A stretch of 64,000 nt of DNA from Latrodectus hesperus (lineage: Eukaryota; Arthropoda; Arachnida; Araneae; Theridiidae). The notes under the pieces are model-generated. The model did no database searches, was not told the origin of the DNA, and was given only the letters and a program-made list of their open reading frames with translations. Made by a program: the position numbers and the translations under genes. The stretch spans positions 72,952,109-73,016,108 of the forward strand of contig CM075853.1 in NCBI GenBank assembly GCA_037975125.1, in the 5' to 3' direction. Positions 53,050-63,560 of this stretch are shown piece by piece. The stretch's first letter is position 1. Each line of letters begins with the position of its first letter.

Positions 53050-53420
53050 TTATTATTTTTCCATTTCTTCTTTAGTAAAAATCGAGTTCTAATTGGCTGC
53101 TTATCCTAAGAAGCTAGGTTGCTAGAAAAGGCGACTTTGTTAAAAATAAAATTTTTTAAGCACAAGTTTCTAAAGACCGCCACACATGATAGGATTTTTC
53201 CAATGGATTTGTTGGACGTGAACAAGTTGTACTGTGTGTGGGTAAGTTGGACAGGTTCAAGAAAATTCAAACAAGGTCTGATTTTTCACAAGCGTCTCGA
53301 GCCAGAGTCCGGAGCCTCGGCTCCCAGAAGATTTTGGCTATGATTCAGAGACTTGGCGATGTAAAGAAAGCGATAAGTTTCTCTGGCTAGGAAGTTTATC
53401 TCATTGTTAAACATGGTGGA
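53050..53420. promoter_or_regulatory. GC-richer, promoter-like stretch upstream of SAAL1
   Basis: This stretch is clearly less AT-rich than its surroundings and holds several CpGs (GTTGGACGTG, GCGTCTCGAGCC, CTTGGCGATG). It is the only such stretch between SAAL1 exon 2 and the repeat block at 53.6 kb, so it is a candidate first-exon/promoter region. On the plus strand, ATGGATTTGTTGGACGTG at 53,203 leads after 13 codons to a GTAAGT donor. On the minus strand a 42-codon frame opens at about 53,415. Neither product was recognised. Confidence 0.3.
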
Positions 53421-53639
53421 TTTCACAGCTACGCTTTCCGTTTTCCTTTAAAAAAAAATGTATTGATTTAGAATTGTTATATTTTTTATAAATATAACAA
53501 ATTATTAGTTAATTAATTCATCGGGAATATAATTTCTTTGTATTATAAAAACAATGGATGTGTGTGTATTGCATTTACATGATCTTTTCCTCTCTAAAGA
53601 TTAAACAACTTAGTATTGTTATATTTTCGTAAAAATAAG

Positions 53640-53745
53640 GTGGTTTGTTTATCGCTCAACGGTCATTTTTTGCACACGAGGGCTAATTAGACCGGGACTT
53701 ACGGCTTAAAGTGGATTCCGAACCACTACAAACATCCATGCCCAC
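53640..53745 (-). mobile_element. SINE family 1, well preserved body and tail, head lost
   Basis: It is nearly identical to 3,530-3,635 (CGCTCAACGGTCATTTTTTG, GCACACGAGGGCTAATTAGA, AAAGTGGATTCCGAACCACT). It ends at CATGCCCA, just before the tRNA-derived head. The high identity suggests recent activity of this family. Confidence 0.88.
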
Positions 53746-53749
53746 TCAC

Positions 53750-53896
53750 ATCTCTTCGCACAACCGACTGGAAGGTTTGCGCATGCGCAAGCCACAAAAT
53801 GGCATTTTTGGCTGAAATTCTGTTTCAGTTTTGAAAAACAACCCTGTTATCTGTACAACCGCCTGGCGCGGATGTATACAGAATTGTACAACCAAC
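53750..53896. repeat. ACAACCGACTGG-type repeat cluster, left part
   Basis: ACAACCGACTGG at about 53,759 is followed by ACAACCGCCTGGCGCGGATG at 53,855, with TATACA, then ACAACCAAC at 53,888-53,896. The cluster resumes after the hAT-like insertion at 63,216. The CpG content is high for this window. Confidence 0.75.
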
Positions 53897-54175
53897 TAGG
53901 GATGGGAAGAAATACCTGTAACAAGTATTTTGTAATCAGTATTTGAATGTAACAACCTGTAATCAGTACTTTTTCTTCCAAATACTCAGTACTTCCAGTA
54001 ACAAAGTCAGCGCGAGTTCGAGTATCCTCCCTCAGACAAATGCAGGTACAATGTACTTGACCAGTTTCTAAGATAGAGCGAGTACGTGAGTACGTACTTG
54101 TTACAAAGTAATCAGCGAGTACGTGAGTACGTGGTTGTTACAAAGTAACAAGCAAGTATGTGAGTACGTGGTTGT

Positions 54176-54219
54176 TACAAAGTAACAAGCAAGTACTCAC
54201 GTACTTGCTTGTTACTTTG
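54176..54219. repeat. 20-bp perfect palindrome in the subterminal zone
   Basis: ACAAAGTAACAAGCAAGTAC, a 4-bp spacer TCAC, then its exact complement. It is repeated in the second copy about 4,064 bp downstream. Further GTACTTGCTTGTTAC units follow in tandem. Confidence 0.8.
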
Positions 54220-54463
54220 TACTTGCTTATTACTTTGTACTTGCTTGTTACTTTGTACTTGCTTGTTACAAAGTAATCAGCGAGTATGTGCGTACGTGCT
54301 TGTTACAAAGTAATAAGTTTACATTGCGCTCTGTCATTGGCTCTTCTGTAACAAGTACAGAAAAGCCAATGACAGACGAGTACAAGTAACAATATCATCG
54401 ATATATCGATGCAAACGGATGAATTATGAGATTATGGTAGATTCTTGTCATGGAGGAAGGAAT

Positions 54464-54512
54464 ATAAGAAGCATGGAGGAAGGAATTATATTCCTTCCTC
54501 CATGCTTCTTAT
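54464..54512. repeat. Perfect 23-bp hairpin in subunit A
   Basis: The left arm ATAAGAAGCATGGAGGAAGG(AAT) at 54,464-54,486, spacer TAT, and exact complement at 54,490-54,512. An extra direct copy of CATGGAGGAAGGAAT precedes the left arm. The equivalent lies at about 58,529-58,577 in A', and subunit B lacks it. Confidence 0.88.
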
Positions 54513-56360
54513 GGTAGGGAGGCTGGGTGGGAGAAGGGAAATGACAGTTGGTTTAACTGGGTAAATAGAAGACAGATACTTGGGAATTGAAAGATCTCTT
54601 TGGGTTGGAGAGGGAGATATGAATTTATATTGGGAAATAAAATACGCATGTACATTTATTTCGTTTCAGTTATTTAGTGATTGTTATTCTTTTTCAAATA
54701 TATGACGTTATTTTAAATATAAGAAAAGTATGGTATTCTTGTTATGTATTTAGAAATTTTCATTAGCTTTTATTTTTGTTATTATTTCTTTTAAAAATTT
54801 TATTTTATGAACATATATAACATGTTTATTTGAACATTAAATAAGGTCAGATTTCTTAAATTAAAAAAATATTTAAATTATATAAATCTGCTTACATACT
54901 TCCATTGTTATTTTTACTATGCATATTTTTTATTATAATTCCATATAAATATGTTTATTTTTTATTCAACCATGTTTTAGTTTCACTATATTTTACTGTA
55001 AATATATAGAATTTAAACTTTTAGAAAATATGTTCTTTTGTATTTTTTACCATACGATTTATTTTTATTCAGATAATGAGAATGTTGATTTAAACCTAAT
55101 GAAGGTAGTTTATTCATTTTAGTTTAAGAATTCCAAATGAAAAAAACTTTAATTTAGAGGGCGAGATTAGGGATTTATATTTCGAAATAAAATACACATG
55201 CTTACAATAATTATGCTTACTTAAACATTATTAATATATTAATAATGAAAACTATAGTTTTAATTGCAAAGCTACTTTATTTAACCATAAATTGATTAAG
55301 GTTCAGGAAACTGAAACAAGATATGTGTGTTAATGCAATTTTTATTTTCGAAAAAACTGGTTTATCTGCTACATAAAAATATAAACAAGTAAACGTCTTT
55401 TATAATAAAAATTATTATCTATTGTACATAAAAAAATTTTACTATGTTTGTCTCGTTAATGTTTAATTATAGAAAAATAAAGGAAATTAAGTTTTAGTTG
55501 ATTTTTCTGATTAATTGCTGTATTTTTGTAAGTAAAACCTCTTTGTTTAACGTAAAATAAAACCTCTTTGTAATTGATTAAACTTCCCACTTTACAATTT
55601 TTGCAAAATATTCACAAGTTAATTATAAAAATTCATTTACATAATTGGAAAGTCTTACTAAATTCTAATAAAAAATTAAGCTGATTAGGTTGAAAAATTG
55701 AAATTATATTATCTCATCTAATTTTATATTTTAATTAACATTGGAAGTCTTTGAAAATTACGATTGAATAATTGGAAAATTTACTTAGAACAGATATAAA
55801 TTCTGAAAATAAATGTAAATAATAAAATGTCATGATTTTTATATTGAATGAATTACGTTTAAGAAGATTTAGAAATTTACAATTTTTTACAAAGAAAAAA
55901 AAACGGTTTGTAGATAAACAACTTATATTTCTTTGTCTCATACTAGAAATTAAAGCATTACAGGAAAAACAAAAACTTGCCATTACTGAAATGTTGCATA
56001 AATAATAAGAATTATTTTTATAGATCTTTTCATTAATATTTAAGTGAATGCTTATTTATAAATGATAATAATTTAAATTAACATTAATTATATTAATTAA
56101 TTTTATGGTTTTATATAAAATATTATTGATCTACTTATTTAGTTTTAATTAATTATTAATTTATTTATTATTAATTTAGTTTTTATTCAATTTACTTATA
56201 AAATTTTAAAATATTTGTCATTATATTTTAATTCGATAGATGGCAGTACAAAAGAAATTGTAACAAGTACGAAATGTAATCGGTAAAATACTTGTTGCTT
56301 TAAAAGTAACTGTACTCAGTACGTACTAAGTACAGGAAAAGTAACAAAGCCCCATCCCTA

Positions 56361-57868
56361 GAGTACGTGGTTGTTACAAAGTAACAAGCAAGTACGTGAG
56401 TACGTGGTTGTTACAAAGTAATAAGTGTACTTGATTGAATGTAACAAGTACAGAAGAGCCAATGACAGAGCGAGTACAAGTAACAATGTCATCGATATAT
56501 CATACAGACGGACGAATTAGGAGATTGTGTCAGGATTTGGGAAATAAGGGTGGGTTGGAGAAGAGAAATGAGATGCTGGTTTAACTGGAAAATAGAAGAC
56601 TGATTCTTGGGAATTAGAAAATCTCTTTGGGCTGAAGCAACACCCCTAGAGATGCATGTATTTTAGGAGAGGGTGTTGGCTGGAGAGGGTACATAATGAA
56701 TTTCTATTGCGAAATGAAGAAAAAAGCAAGTTCATTTGTTTCGTTTTTGTTAATAAAATAAATGAGTTGGAAAAATCAATAATCGTAGCACATTTATTTA
56801 ATGGTTATACTTCTGGTTTTAAATATGTCACTTTTTAATATAAGAAAAAAGCCTGATATTCTTGTTATATATTATTCCATATTTATTGACTTATTATTCT
56901 TATTATTTTTTTTAACTTTTAATTAATTTTAATTAAATTTTTTAAATCTGATTATTGTTTCCAAAATTACTCTATTGGCTTGAACAAAAAGTGAATGGAA
57001 TTTAATTGTACTATATTTTAGTTTTAAAGATAATTTTTAAAAAAATATTTCTAAAAGTAATTAAATATTTTTTACTTTAAAAATTTTTTCTCTTCAAAAA
57101 TATTTTTACCATTAAAATTTAGGTAGTTATATAATCACATAAATTGCTGTTCTGAAAATGAGAAACCAAAATTAGGGAAAATTGTTCACGTAAATAAAAA
57201 TGCATATTTTCAATTCGTATTTAAAATTTAAAATGGTATGATTGGGGGATAATTTTCGGAAACAGGAAAAGATATTTGAAAATAATTAATAACACTGAAT
57301 TCTGAGAATTTTCTAGAACTTTTTGTATTTCAAATATAGAATTTTACTCTTGAATGTAAGTACCTGTTAAAAAATAAAAAACATTCTCTCATTATTCATA
57401 ATGAGTTGCATTTAAGCAAATTAATTAAGATGTGTTATATTAAGTAGTTTTATAGAAAAATTAAATTTCGTTTAGAGTTTTAATCAGAAAATACGTATTT
57501 CTAGCTTATCTCAAAATAATATAACTGGGAATCAAGCATCTAAATTAAAATGTACGCCAGCACATTAAATTGAGAAAAATTACCTTTATTTTTATAAAAC
57601 CAAGTTTTCAGTTCAGATTTATGTCGGTAAATTCAGTTTAAATCGTAAAAAAAAATTTACTTTTTGCATAAATTTCTGCACAAAATATAATATAATTCTA
57701 TTTAAATAAATGAACCGAAATTTATCACAACATAATTTAAAAAATCGTTGAAACATAATAAAGGTAGTTTATTCATTTTAATTATGAACTTCGAAATAAA
57801 AAAGAAATTTTTAATTTAAGTAAACTTTTACTTTTTATCTTTATTTATACCATCATGTGTATTTTCTA
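56361..57868. repeat. hAT-like subunit B, left-truncated, first (incomplete) copy
   Basis: It begins GAGTACGTGGTTGTTAC directly at the end of subunit A. This corresponds to an internal point of A's left subterminal zone (about 54,110), so roughly 215 bp including the left TIR are missing. The core is diverged from A and holds extra AT-rich sequence. Confidence 0.7.
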
Positions 57869-57878
57869 ATTCTATTAT

Positions 57879-60800
57879 AAATTCTGTTTCAGTTTTGAAA
57901 AACAACCCTGTTATCTGTACAACCGCCTGGCGCGGATGTATACAGAATTGTACAACCAACTAGGGATGGGAAGAAATACCTGTAACAAGTATTTTGTAAT
58001 CAGTATTTGAATGTAACAACCTGTAATCAGTACTTTTTCTTCCAAATACTCAGTACTTCCAGTAACAAAGTCAGCGCGAGTTCGAGTATCCTCCCTCAGA
58101 CAAATGCAGGTACAATGTACTTGACCAGTTTCTAAGATAGAGCGAGTACGTGAGTACGTACTTGTTACAAAGTAATCAGCGAGTACGTGAGTACGTGGTT
58201 GTTACAAAGTAACAAGCAAGTATGTGAGTACGTGGTTGTTACAAAGTAACAAGCAAGTACTCACGTACTTGCTTGTTACTTTGTACTTGCTTATTACTTT
58301 GTACTTGCTTGTTACTTTGTACTTGCTTGTTACAAAGTAATCAGCGAGTATGTGCGTACGTGCTTGTTACAAAGTAATAAGTTTACATTGCGCTTCTGTC
58401 ATTGGCTCTTCTGTAACAAGTACAGAAAAGCCAATGACAGAGCGAGTACAAGTAACAATATCATCGATATATCGATGCAAACGGATGAATTATGAGATTA
58501 TGGTAGATTCTTATCATGGAGGAAGGAATATAAGAAGCATGGAGGAAGGAATTATATTCCTTCCTCCATGCTTCTTATGGTAGGGAGGCTGGGTGGGAGA
58601 AGGGAAATGACAGTTGGTTTAACTGGGTAAATAGAAGACAGATACTTGGGAATTGAAAGATCTCTTTGGGTTGGAGAGGGAGATATGAATTTATATTGGG
58701 AAATAAAATACGCATGTACATTTATTTCGTTTCAGTTATTTAGTGATTGTTATTCTTTTTCAAATATATGACGTTATTTTAAATATAAGAAAAGTATGGT
58801 ATTCTTGTTATGTATTTAGAAATTTTCATTAGCTTTTATTTTTGTTATTATTTCTTTTAAAAATTTTATTTTATGAACATATATAACATGTTTATTTGAA
58901 CATTAAATAAGGTCAGATTTCTTAAATTAAAAAAATATTTAAATTATATAAATCTGCTTACATACTTCCATTGTTATTTTTACTATGCATATTTTTTATT
59001 ATAATTCCATATAAATATGTTTATTTTTTATTCAACCATGTTTTAGTTTCACTATATTTTACTGTAAATATATAGAATTTAAACTTTTAGAAAATATGTT
59101 CTTTTGTATTTTTTACCATACGATTTATTTTTATTCAGATAATGAGAATGTTGATTTAAACCTAATGAAGGTAGTTTATTCATTTTAGTTTAAGAATTCC
59201 AAATGAAAAAAACTTTAATTTAGAGGGCGAGATTAGGGATTTATATTTCGAAATAAAATACACATGCTTACAATAATTATGCTTACTTAAACATTATTAA
59301 TATATTAATAATGAAAACTATAGTTTTAATTGCAAAGCTACTTTATTTAACCATAAATTGATTAAGGTTCAGGAAACTGAAACAAGATATGTGTGTTAAT
59401 GCAATTTTTATTTTCGAAAAAACTGGTTTATCTGCTACATAAAAATATAAACAAGTAAACGTCTTTTATAATAAAAATTATTATCTATTGTACATAAAAA
59501 AATTTTACTATGTTTGTCTCGTTAATGTTTAATTATAGAAAAATAAAGGAAATTAAGTTTTAGTTGATTTTTCTGATTAATTGCTGTATTTTTGTAAGTA
59601 AAACCTCTTTGTTTAACGTAAAATAAAACCTCTTTGTAATTGATTAAACTTCCCACTTTACAATTTTTGCAAAATATTCACAAGTTAATTATAAAAATTC
59701 ATTTACATAATTGGAAAGTCTTACTAAATTCTAATAAAAAATTAAGCTGATTAGGTTGAAAAATTGAAATTATATTATCTCATCTAAATTTATATTTTAA
59801 TTAACATTGGAAGTCTTTGAAAATTACGATTGAATAATTGGAAAATTTACTTAGAACAGATATAAATTCTGAAAATAAATGTAAATAATTAAATGTCATG
59901 ATTTTTATATTGAATGAATTACGTTTAAGAAGATTTAGAAATTTACAATTTTTTACAAAGAAAAAAAACGGTTTGTAGATAAACAACTTATATTTCTTTG
60001 TCTCATACTAGAAATTAAAGCATTACAGGAAAAACAAAAACTTGCCATTACTGAAATGTTGCATAAATAATAAGAATTATTTTTATAGATCTTTTCATTA
60101 ATATTTAAGTGAATGCTTATTTATAAATGATAATAATTTAAATTAACATTAATTATATTAATTAATTTTACGGTTTTATATAAAATATTATTGATCTACT
60201 TATTTAGTTTTAATTAATTATTAATTTATTTATTATTAATTTAGTTTTTATTCAATTTACTTATAAAATTTTAAAATATTTGTCATTATATTTTAATTCG
60301 ATAGATGGCAGTACAAAAGAAATTGTAACAAGTACGAAATGTAATCGGTAAAATACTTGTTGCTTTAAAAGTAACTGTACTCAGTACGTACTAAGTACAG
60401 GAAAAGTAACAAAGCCCCATCCCTAGAGTACGTGGTTGTTACAAAGTAACAAGCAAGTACGTGAGTACGTGGTTGTTACAAAGTAATAAGTGTACTTGAT
60501 TGAATGTAACAAGTACAGAAGAGCCAATGACAGAGCGAGTACAAGTAACAATGTCATCGATATATCGATACAGACGGACGAATTAGGAGATTGTGTCAGG
60601 ATTTGGGAAATAAGGGTGGGTTGGAGAAGAGAAATGAGATGCTGGTTTAACTGGAAAATAGAAGATTGATTCTTGGGAATTAGAAAATCTCTTTGGGCTG
60701 AAGCAACACCCCCTAGAGATGCATGTATTTTAGGAGAGGGTGTTGGCTGGAGAGGGTACATAATGAATTTCTATTGCGAAATGAAGAAAAAAGCAAGTTC

Positions 60801-61932
60801 ATTTGTTTCGTTTTTGTTAATAAAATAAATGAGTTGGGAAAATCAATAATCGTAGCACATTTATTTAATGGTTATACTTCTGGTTTTAAATATGTCACTT
60901 TTTAATATAAGAAAAAAGCCTGATATTCTTGTTATATATTATTCCATATTTATTGACTTATTATTCTTATTATTTTTTTTAACTTTTAATTAATTTTAAT
61001 TAAATTTTTTAAATCTGATTATTGTTTCCAAAATTACTCTATTGGCTTGAACAAAAAGTGAATGGAATTTTATTGTACTATATTTTAGTTTTAAAGATAA
61101 TTTTTAAAAAAATATTTCTAAAAGTAATTAAATATTTTTTACTTTAAAAATTTTTTTCTCTTCAAAAATATTTTTACCATTAAAATTTAGGTAGTTATAT
61201 AATCACATAAATTGCTGTTCTGAAAATGAGAAAACAAAATTAGGGAAAATTGTTCACGTAAATAAAAATGCATATTTTCAATTCGTATTTAAAATTTAAA
61301 ATGGTATGATTGGGGGATGATTTTCGGAAACAGGAAAAGATATTTGAAAATAATTAATAACACTGAATTCTGAGAATTTTCTAGAACTTTTTGTATTTCA
61401 AATATAGAATTTTACTCTTGAATGTAAGTACCTGTTAAAAAATAAAAAACATTCGCTCATTATTCATAATGAGCTGCATTTAAGCAAATTAATTAAGATG
61501 TGTTATATTAAGTAGTTTTATAGAAAAATTAAATTTCGTTTAGAGTTTTAATCAGAAAATACGTATTTCTAGCTTATCTCAAAATAATATAACTGGGAAT
61601 CAAGCATCTAAATTAAAATGTACGCCAGCACATTAAATTGAGAAAAATTACCTTTATTTTTATAAAACCAAGTTTTCAGTTCAGATTTATGTCGGTAAAT
61701 TCAGTTTAAATCGTAAAAAAAATTTACTTTTTGCATAAATTTCTGCACAAAATATAATATAATTCTATTTAAATAAATGAACCGAAATTTATCACAACAT
61801 AATTTAAAAAATCGTTGAAACATAATAAAGGTAGTTTATTCATTTTAATTATGAACTTCGAAATGAAAAAGAAATTTTTAATTTAAGTAAACTTTTACTT
61901 TTTATCTTTATTTATACCATCATGTGTATTTT
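57879..61932. repeat. 4.06-kb tandem duplication, copy 2
   Basis: It holds flank (57,879-57,960), A' (57,961-60,425) and the first part of B' (60,426-61,932). Sample differences from copy 1 are CGCTCTGTC versus CGCTTCTGTC near 54,340/58,396, TATCATACAG versus TATCGATACAG near 56,505/60,566, and single A-run changes. Identity is very high by eye, so the event is recent. Paired open frames at 55,735/59,801 and 56,656/60,723 are conserved only because of this duplication. Confidence 0.93.
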
Positions 61933-63215
61933 TTAAATTACAGTTTGATGTAAATAAAATATATGTATTTTAGTTCCTGTATTTTGTATTAAACATTACA
62001 TTTTACTTAATATTTTACATTAAAACAACATAACATTTAGATTATTGGTAAAACAGTTTTACATTTTTTGATATTTAATGAATTTCTGTGTTACTATAAA
62101 AGTTACTTTATGAATGAGGATAATATTCACTTAAAAAGTATTAATACAGTTTTAATTGCAAAGGTACTTTATTTATCCATAAATTAAGATTCAGGAAACT
62201 GAAGCAAGATGCGTGAGTTAATGCAATTTTTATTTTAGAAAATCTAGTTTATCTATTTCATAAAAATATAAACAAATAAACGTCATTTTTAAAATAAATA
62301 ACTATCTATTAGGTATCAAAAAATTTTACTATAATTGTTTCATCAATGTTTAATTATAGAAAAATATAAGAAATTTAATTTGATTTTTGTTAAAAGTAAT
62401 TGTATATTTCTAAGCAAATTAAAAAAAATCTCCTTGTAATTGATTAATCCTCCCACTTTGCGATTCTTTACAAATTATTTGATAGTTAATTATAAAAATT
62501 CATTTATATAATTGGAAAATCTTACTAAATTAAAACAAAAAATTAAGTTGATGATTTGGTTGAAAAATAGAAATTATATTATCACGACTAATTTAATATT
62601 TTAATTAAACTTTGAAAATTACAATCGAATAATTTGAAAATTTACTTAGAACAGATGAAAATTCAAAAAAAAAAATGTAAATAACAAAAGATTAGGATTT
62701 TTTATACTGAAAGAAATATATTTATTAAAATATATAAGTTAAAAATTTTTCACTGAAAAACTGTTTGTTGAGGGAATAACTTATGTTTAATTGCTTCATA
62801 CTAAAAATTAAAGTTTTTCAGGAAAAACAAAAATTGCCATTATTGAAATGTTGCATTTATAAAAAGAAAATTTTTTATAGATTATTACATAAGCTTTTAT
62901 TTTAACCTTAACTGGATGCTTATTTACAAATGATAATGATTTAAATTAACATTAATTATAATAATTAATTTTTGAAATTATACAAAATGTTATATATTTA
63001 ATTATTAATTTTTAATTAATTATTAATTTATTACTAATCTAGTTTTTATTTATTCATAAAACGTGAAAAAAATTGTCATTATATTTTAATCCGATAGATG
63101 GCAGCACAAAATATGTAACAAGTACACAAAGTAATCGGTAAAATACTTGTTACTTTAAAAGTAACTGTACTCAGTACGTACCAAGTACAAGAAAAGTAAC
63201 AAAGACCCATCCCTA
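60426..63215. repeat. hAT-like subunit B, second copy with its right TIR
   Basis: It continues past the tandem duplication. Its part 62,150-63,080 is a diverged copy of 55,250-56,220 in subunit A (for example TTTTAATTGCAAAG.TACTTTATTTA and TTCAGGAAACTGAA.CAAGAT). It ends with the right subterminal zone and CCCATCCCTA. Confidence 0.75.
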
Positions 63216-63560
63216 CAACCAACTGCCTTTGATAAGGAAGAATTTCGTGGACAACCGACTGGCGCGGATGTATACAAAGTTGCTAAATATCCTTCTAAAT
63301 TTTATGTGCACAACCGACTGGCGGAATATATACAGTATTATACAACCAACTGGGGAGCGCATTTTATGGTTTTTAAAGTTATGTAAACTTTGCAAATTTA
63401 TATAAGATGGCTTTAAAACGAAAAAAATATCTTCAATACAATAGGCTTATTTTTAAAGTACTTTAGTAAATTATACAATTGTCAAACTTCAATTATTATT
63501 TGCTTTATAATAAAAGAAAACTAATGCACAACCGGCTGGCACACACTTATTCACTATATT
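63216..63560. repeat. ACAACCGACTGG-type repeat cluster, right part
   Basis: ACAACCAACTGCC is at 63,216, ACAACCGACTGGCGCGGATG with TATACA at 63,251-63,276, ACAACCGACTGGCGGAATAT with ATACAG at about 63,310, ACAACCAACTGGGG at about 63,342 and ACAACCGGCTGGC at about 63,528. Together with the left part this makes at least seven units, alternating between CCGACTGG and CCAACTGG forms. Confidence 0.75.

Larger units (their letters stand above)
53897..56360. repeat. hAT-like subunit A, 2,464 bp, complete TIR to TIR
   Basis: It starts TAGGGATGGG and ends CCCATCCCTA. Repeat-rich subterminal zones occupy the left 600 bp and the right 110 bp, and an AT-rich core lies between. The right zone contains GATAGATGGCAG and CTCAGTACGTAC blocks that recur at 63,090-63,200. 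The right end abuts subunit B with no intervening bases. Confidence 0.8.
53815..57868. repeat. 4.06-kb tandem duplication, copy 1
   Basis: Sequence from AAATTCTGTTTCAGTTTTG (53,815) recurs 4,064 bp downstream from 57,879, with only scattered single-base and small indel differences. The copy includes about 80 bp of host flank left of the element, all of subunit A and the first 1.5 kb of subunit B. Homology stops after CATCATGTGTATTTT. Confidence 0.93.
53897..63215. mobile_element. hAT-like composite element, 9.3 kb, 10-bp TIRs, 8-bp target duplication
   Basis: The left end TAGGGATGGG (53,897) and right end CCCATCCCTA (63,206-63,215) are exact inverse complements. CAACCAAC precedes the left end (53,889-53,896) and follows the right end (63,216-63,223). 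Short TIRs with an 8-bp duplication are the hAT hallmark (family knowledge). Subterminal zones are packed with GTAACAAG/CTTGTTAC and GTACGTGAGTACGTGG motifs, as in hAT transposase-binding regions. No transposase frame was recognised, so it appears non-autonomous. Internally it holds two related subunits (A and B) and a recent 4-kb tandem duplication, listed separately. Confidence 0.8.

Noticed and set aside
53897..54330. CRISPR-like repeat array (recurring GTAACAAG units)
   Set aside because: Units are in both orientations, unevenly spaced, lack unique spacers of constant length, and lie in eukaryotic transposon ends.
60423..60761. 112-residue minus-strand open frame
   Set aside because: It runs across the subterminal repeat array and the A'/B' junction; the equivalent in copy 1 is not open to the same extent.
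55735..60905. Paired open frames conserved at 55,735/59,801 and 56,656/60,723
   Set aside because: Their conservation follows from the recent 4-kb duplication; the residues show no domain and are AT-biased.
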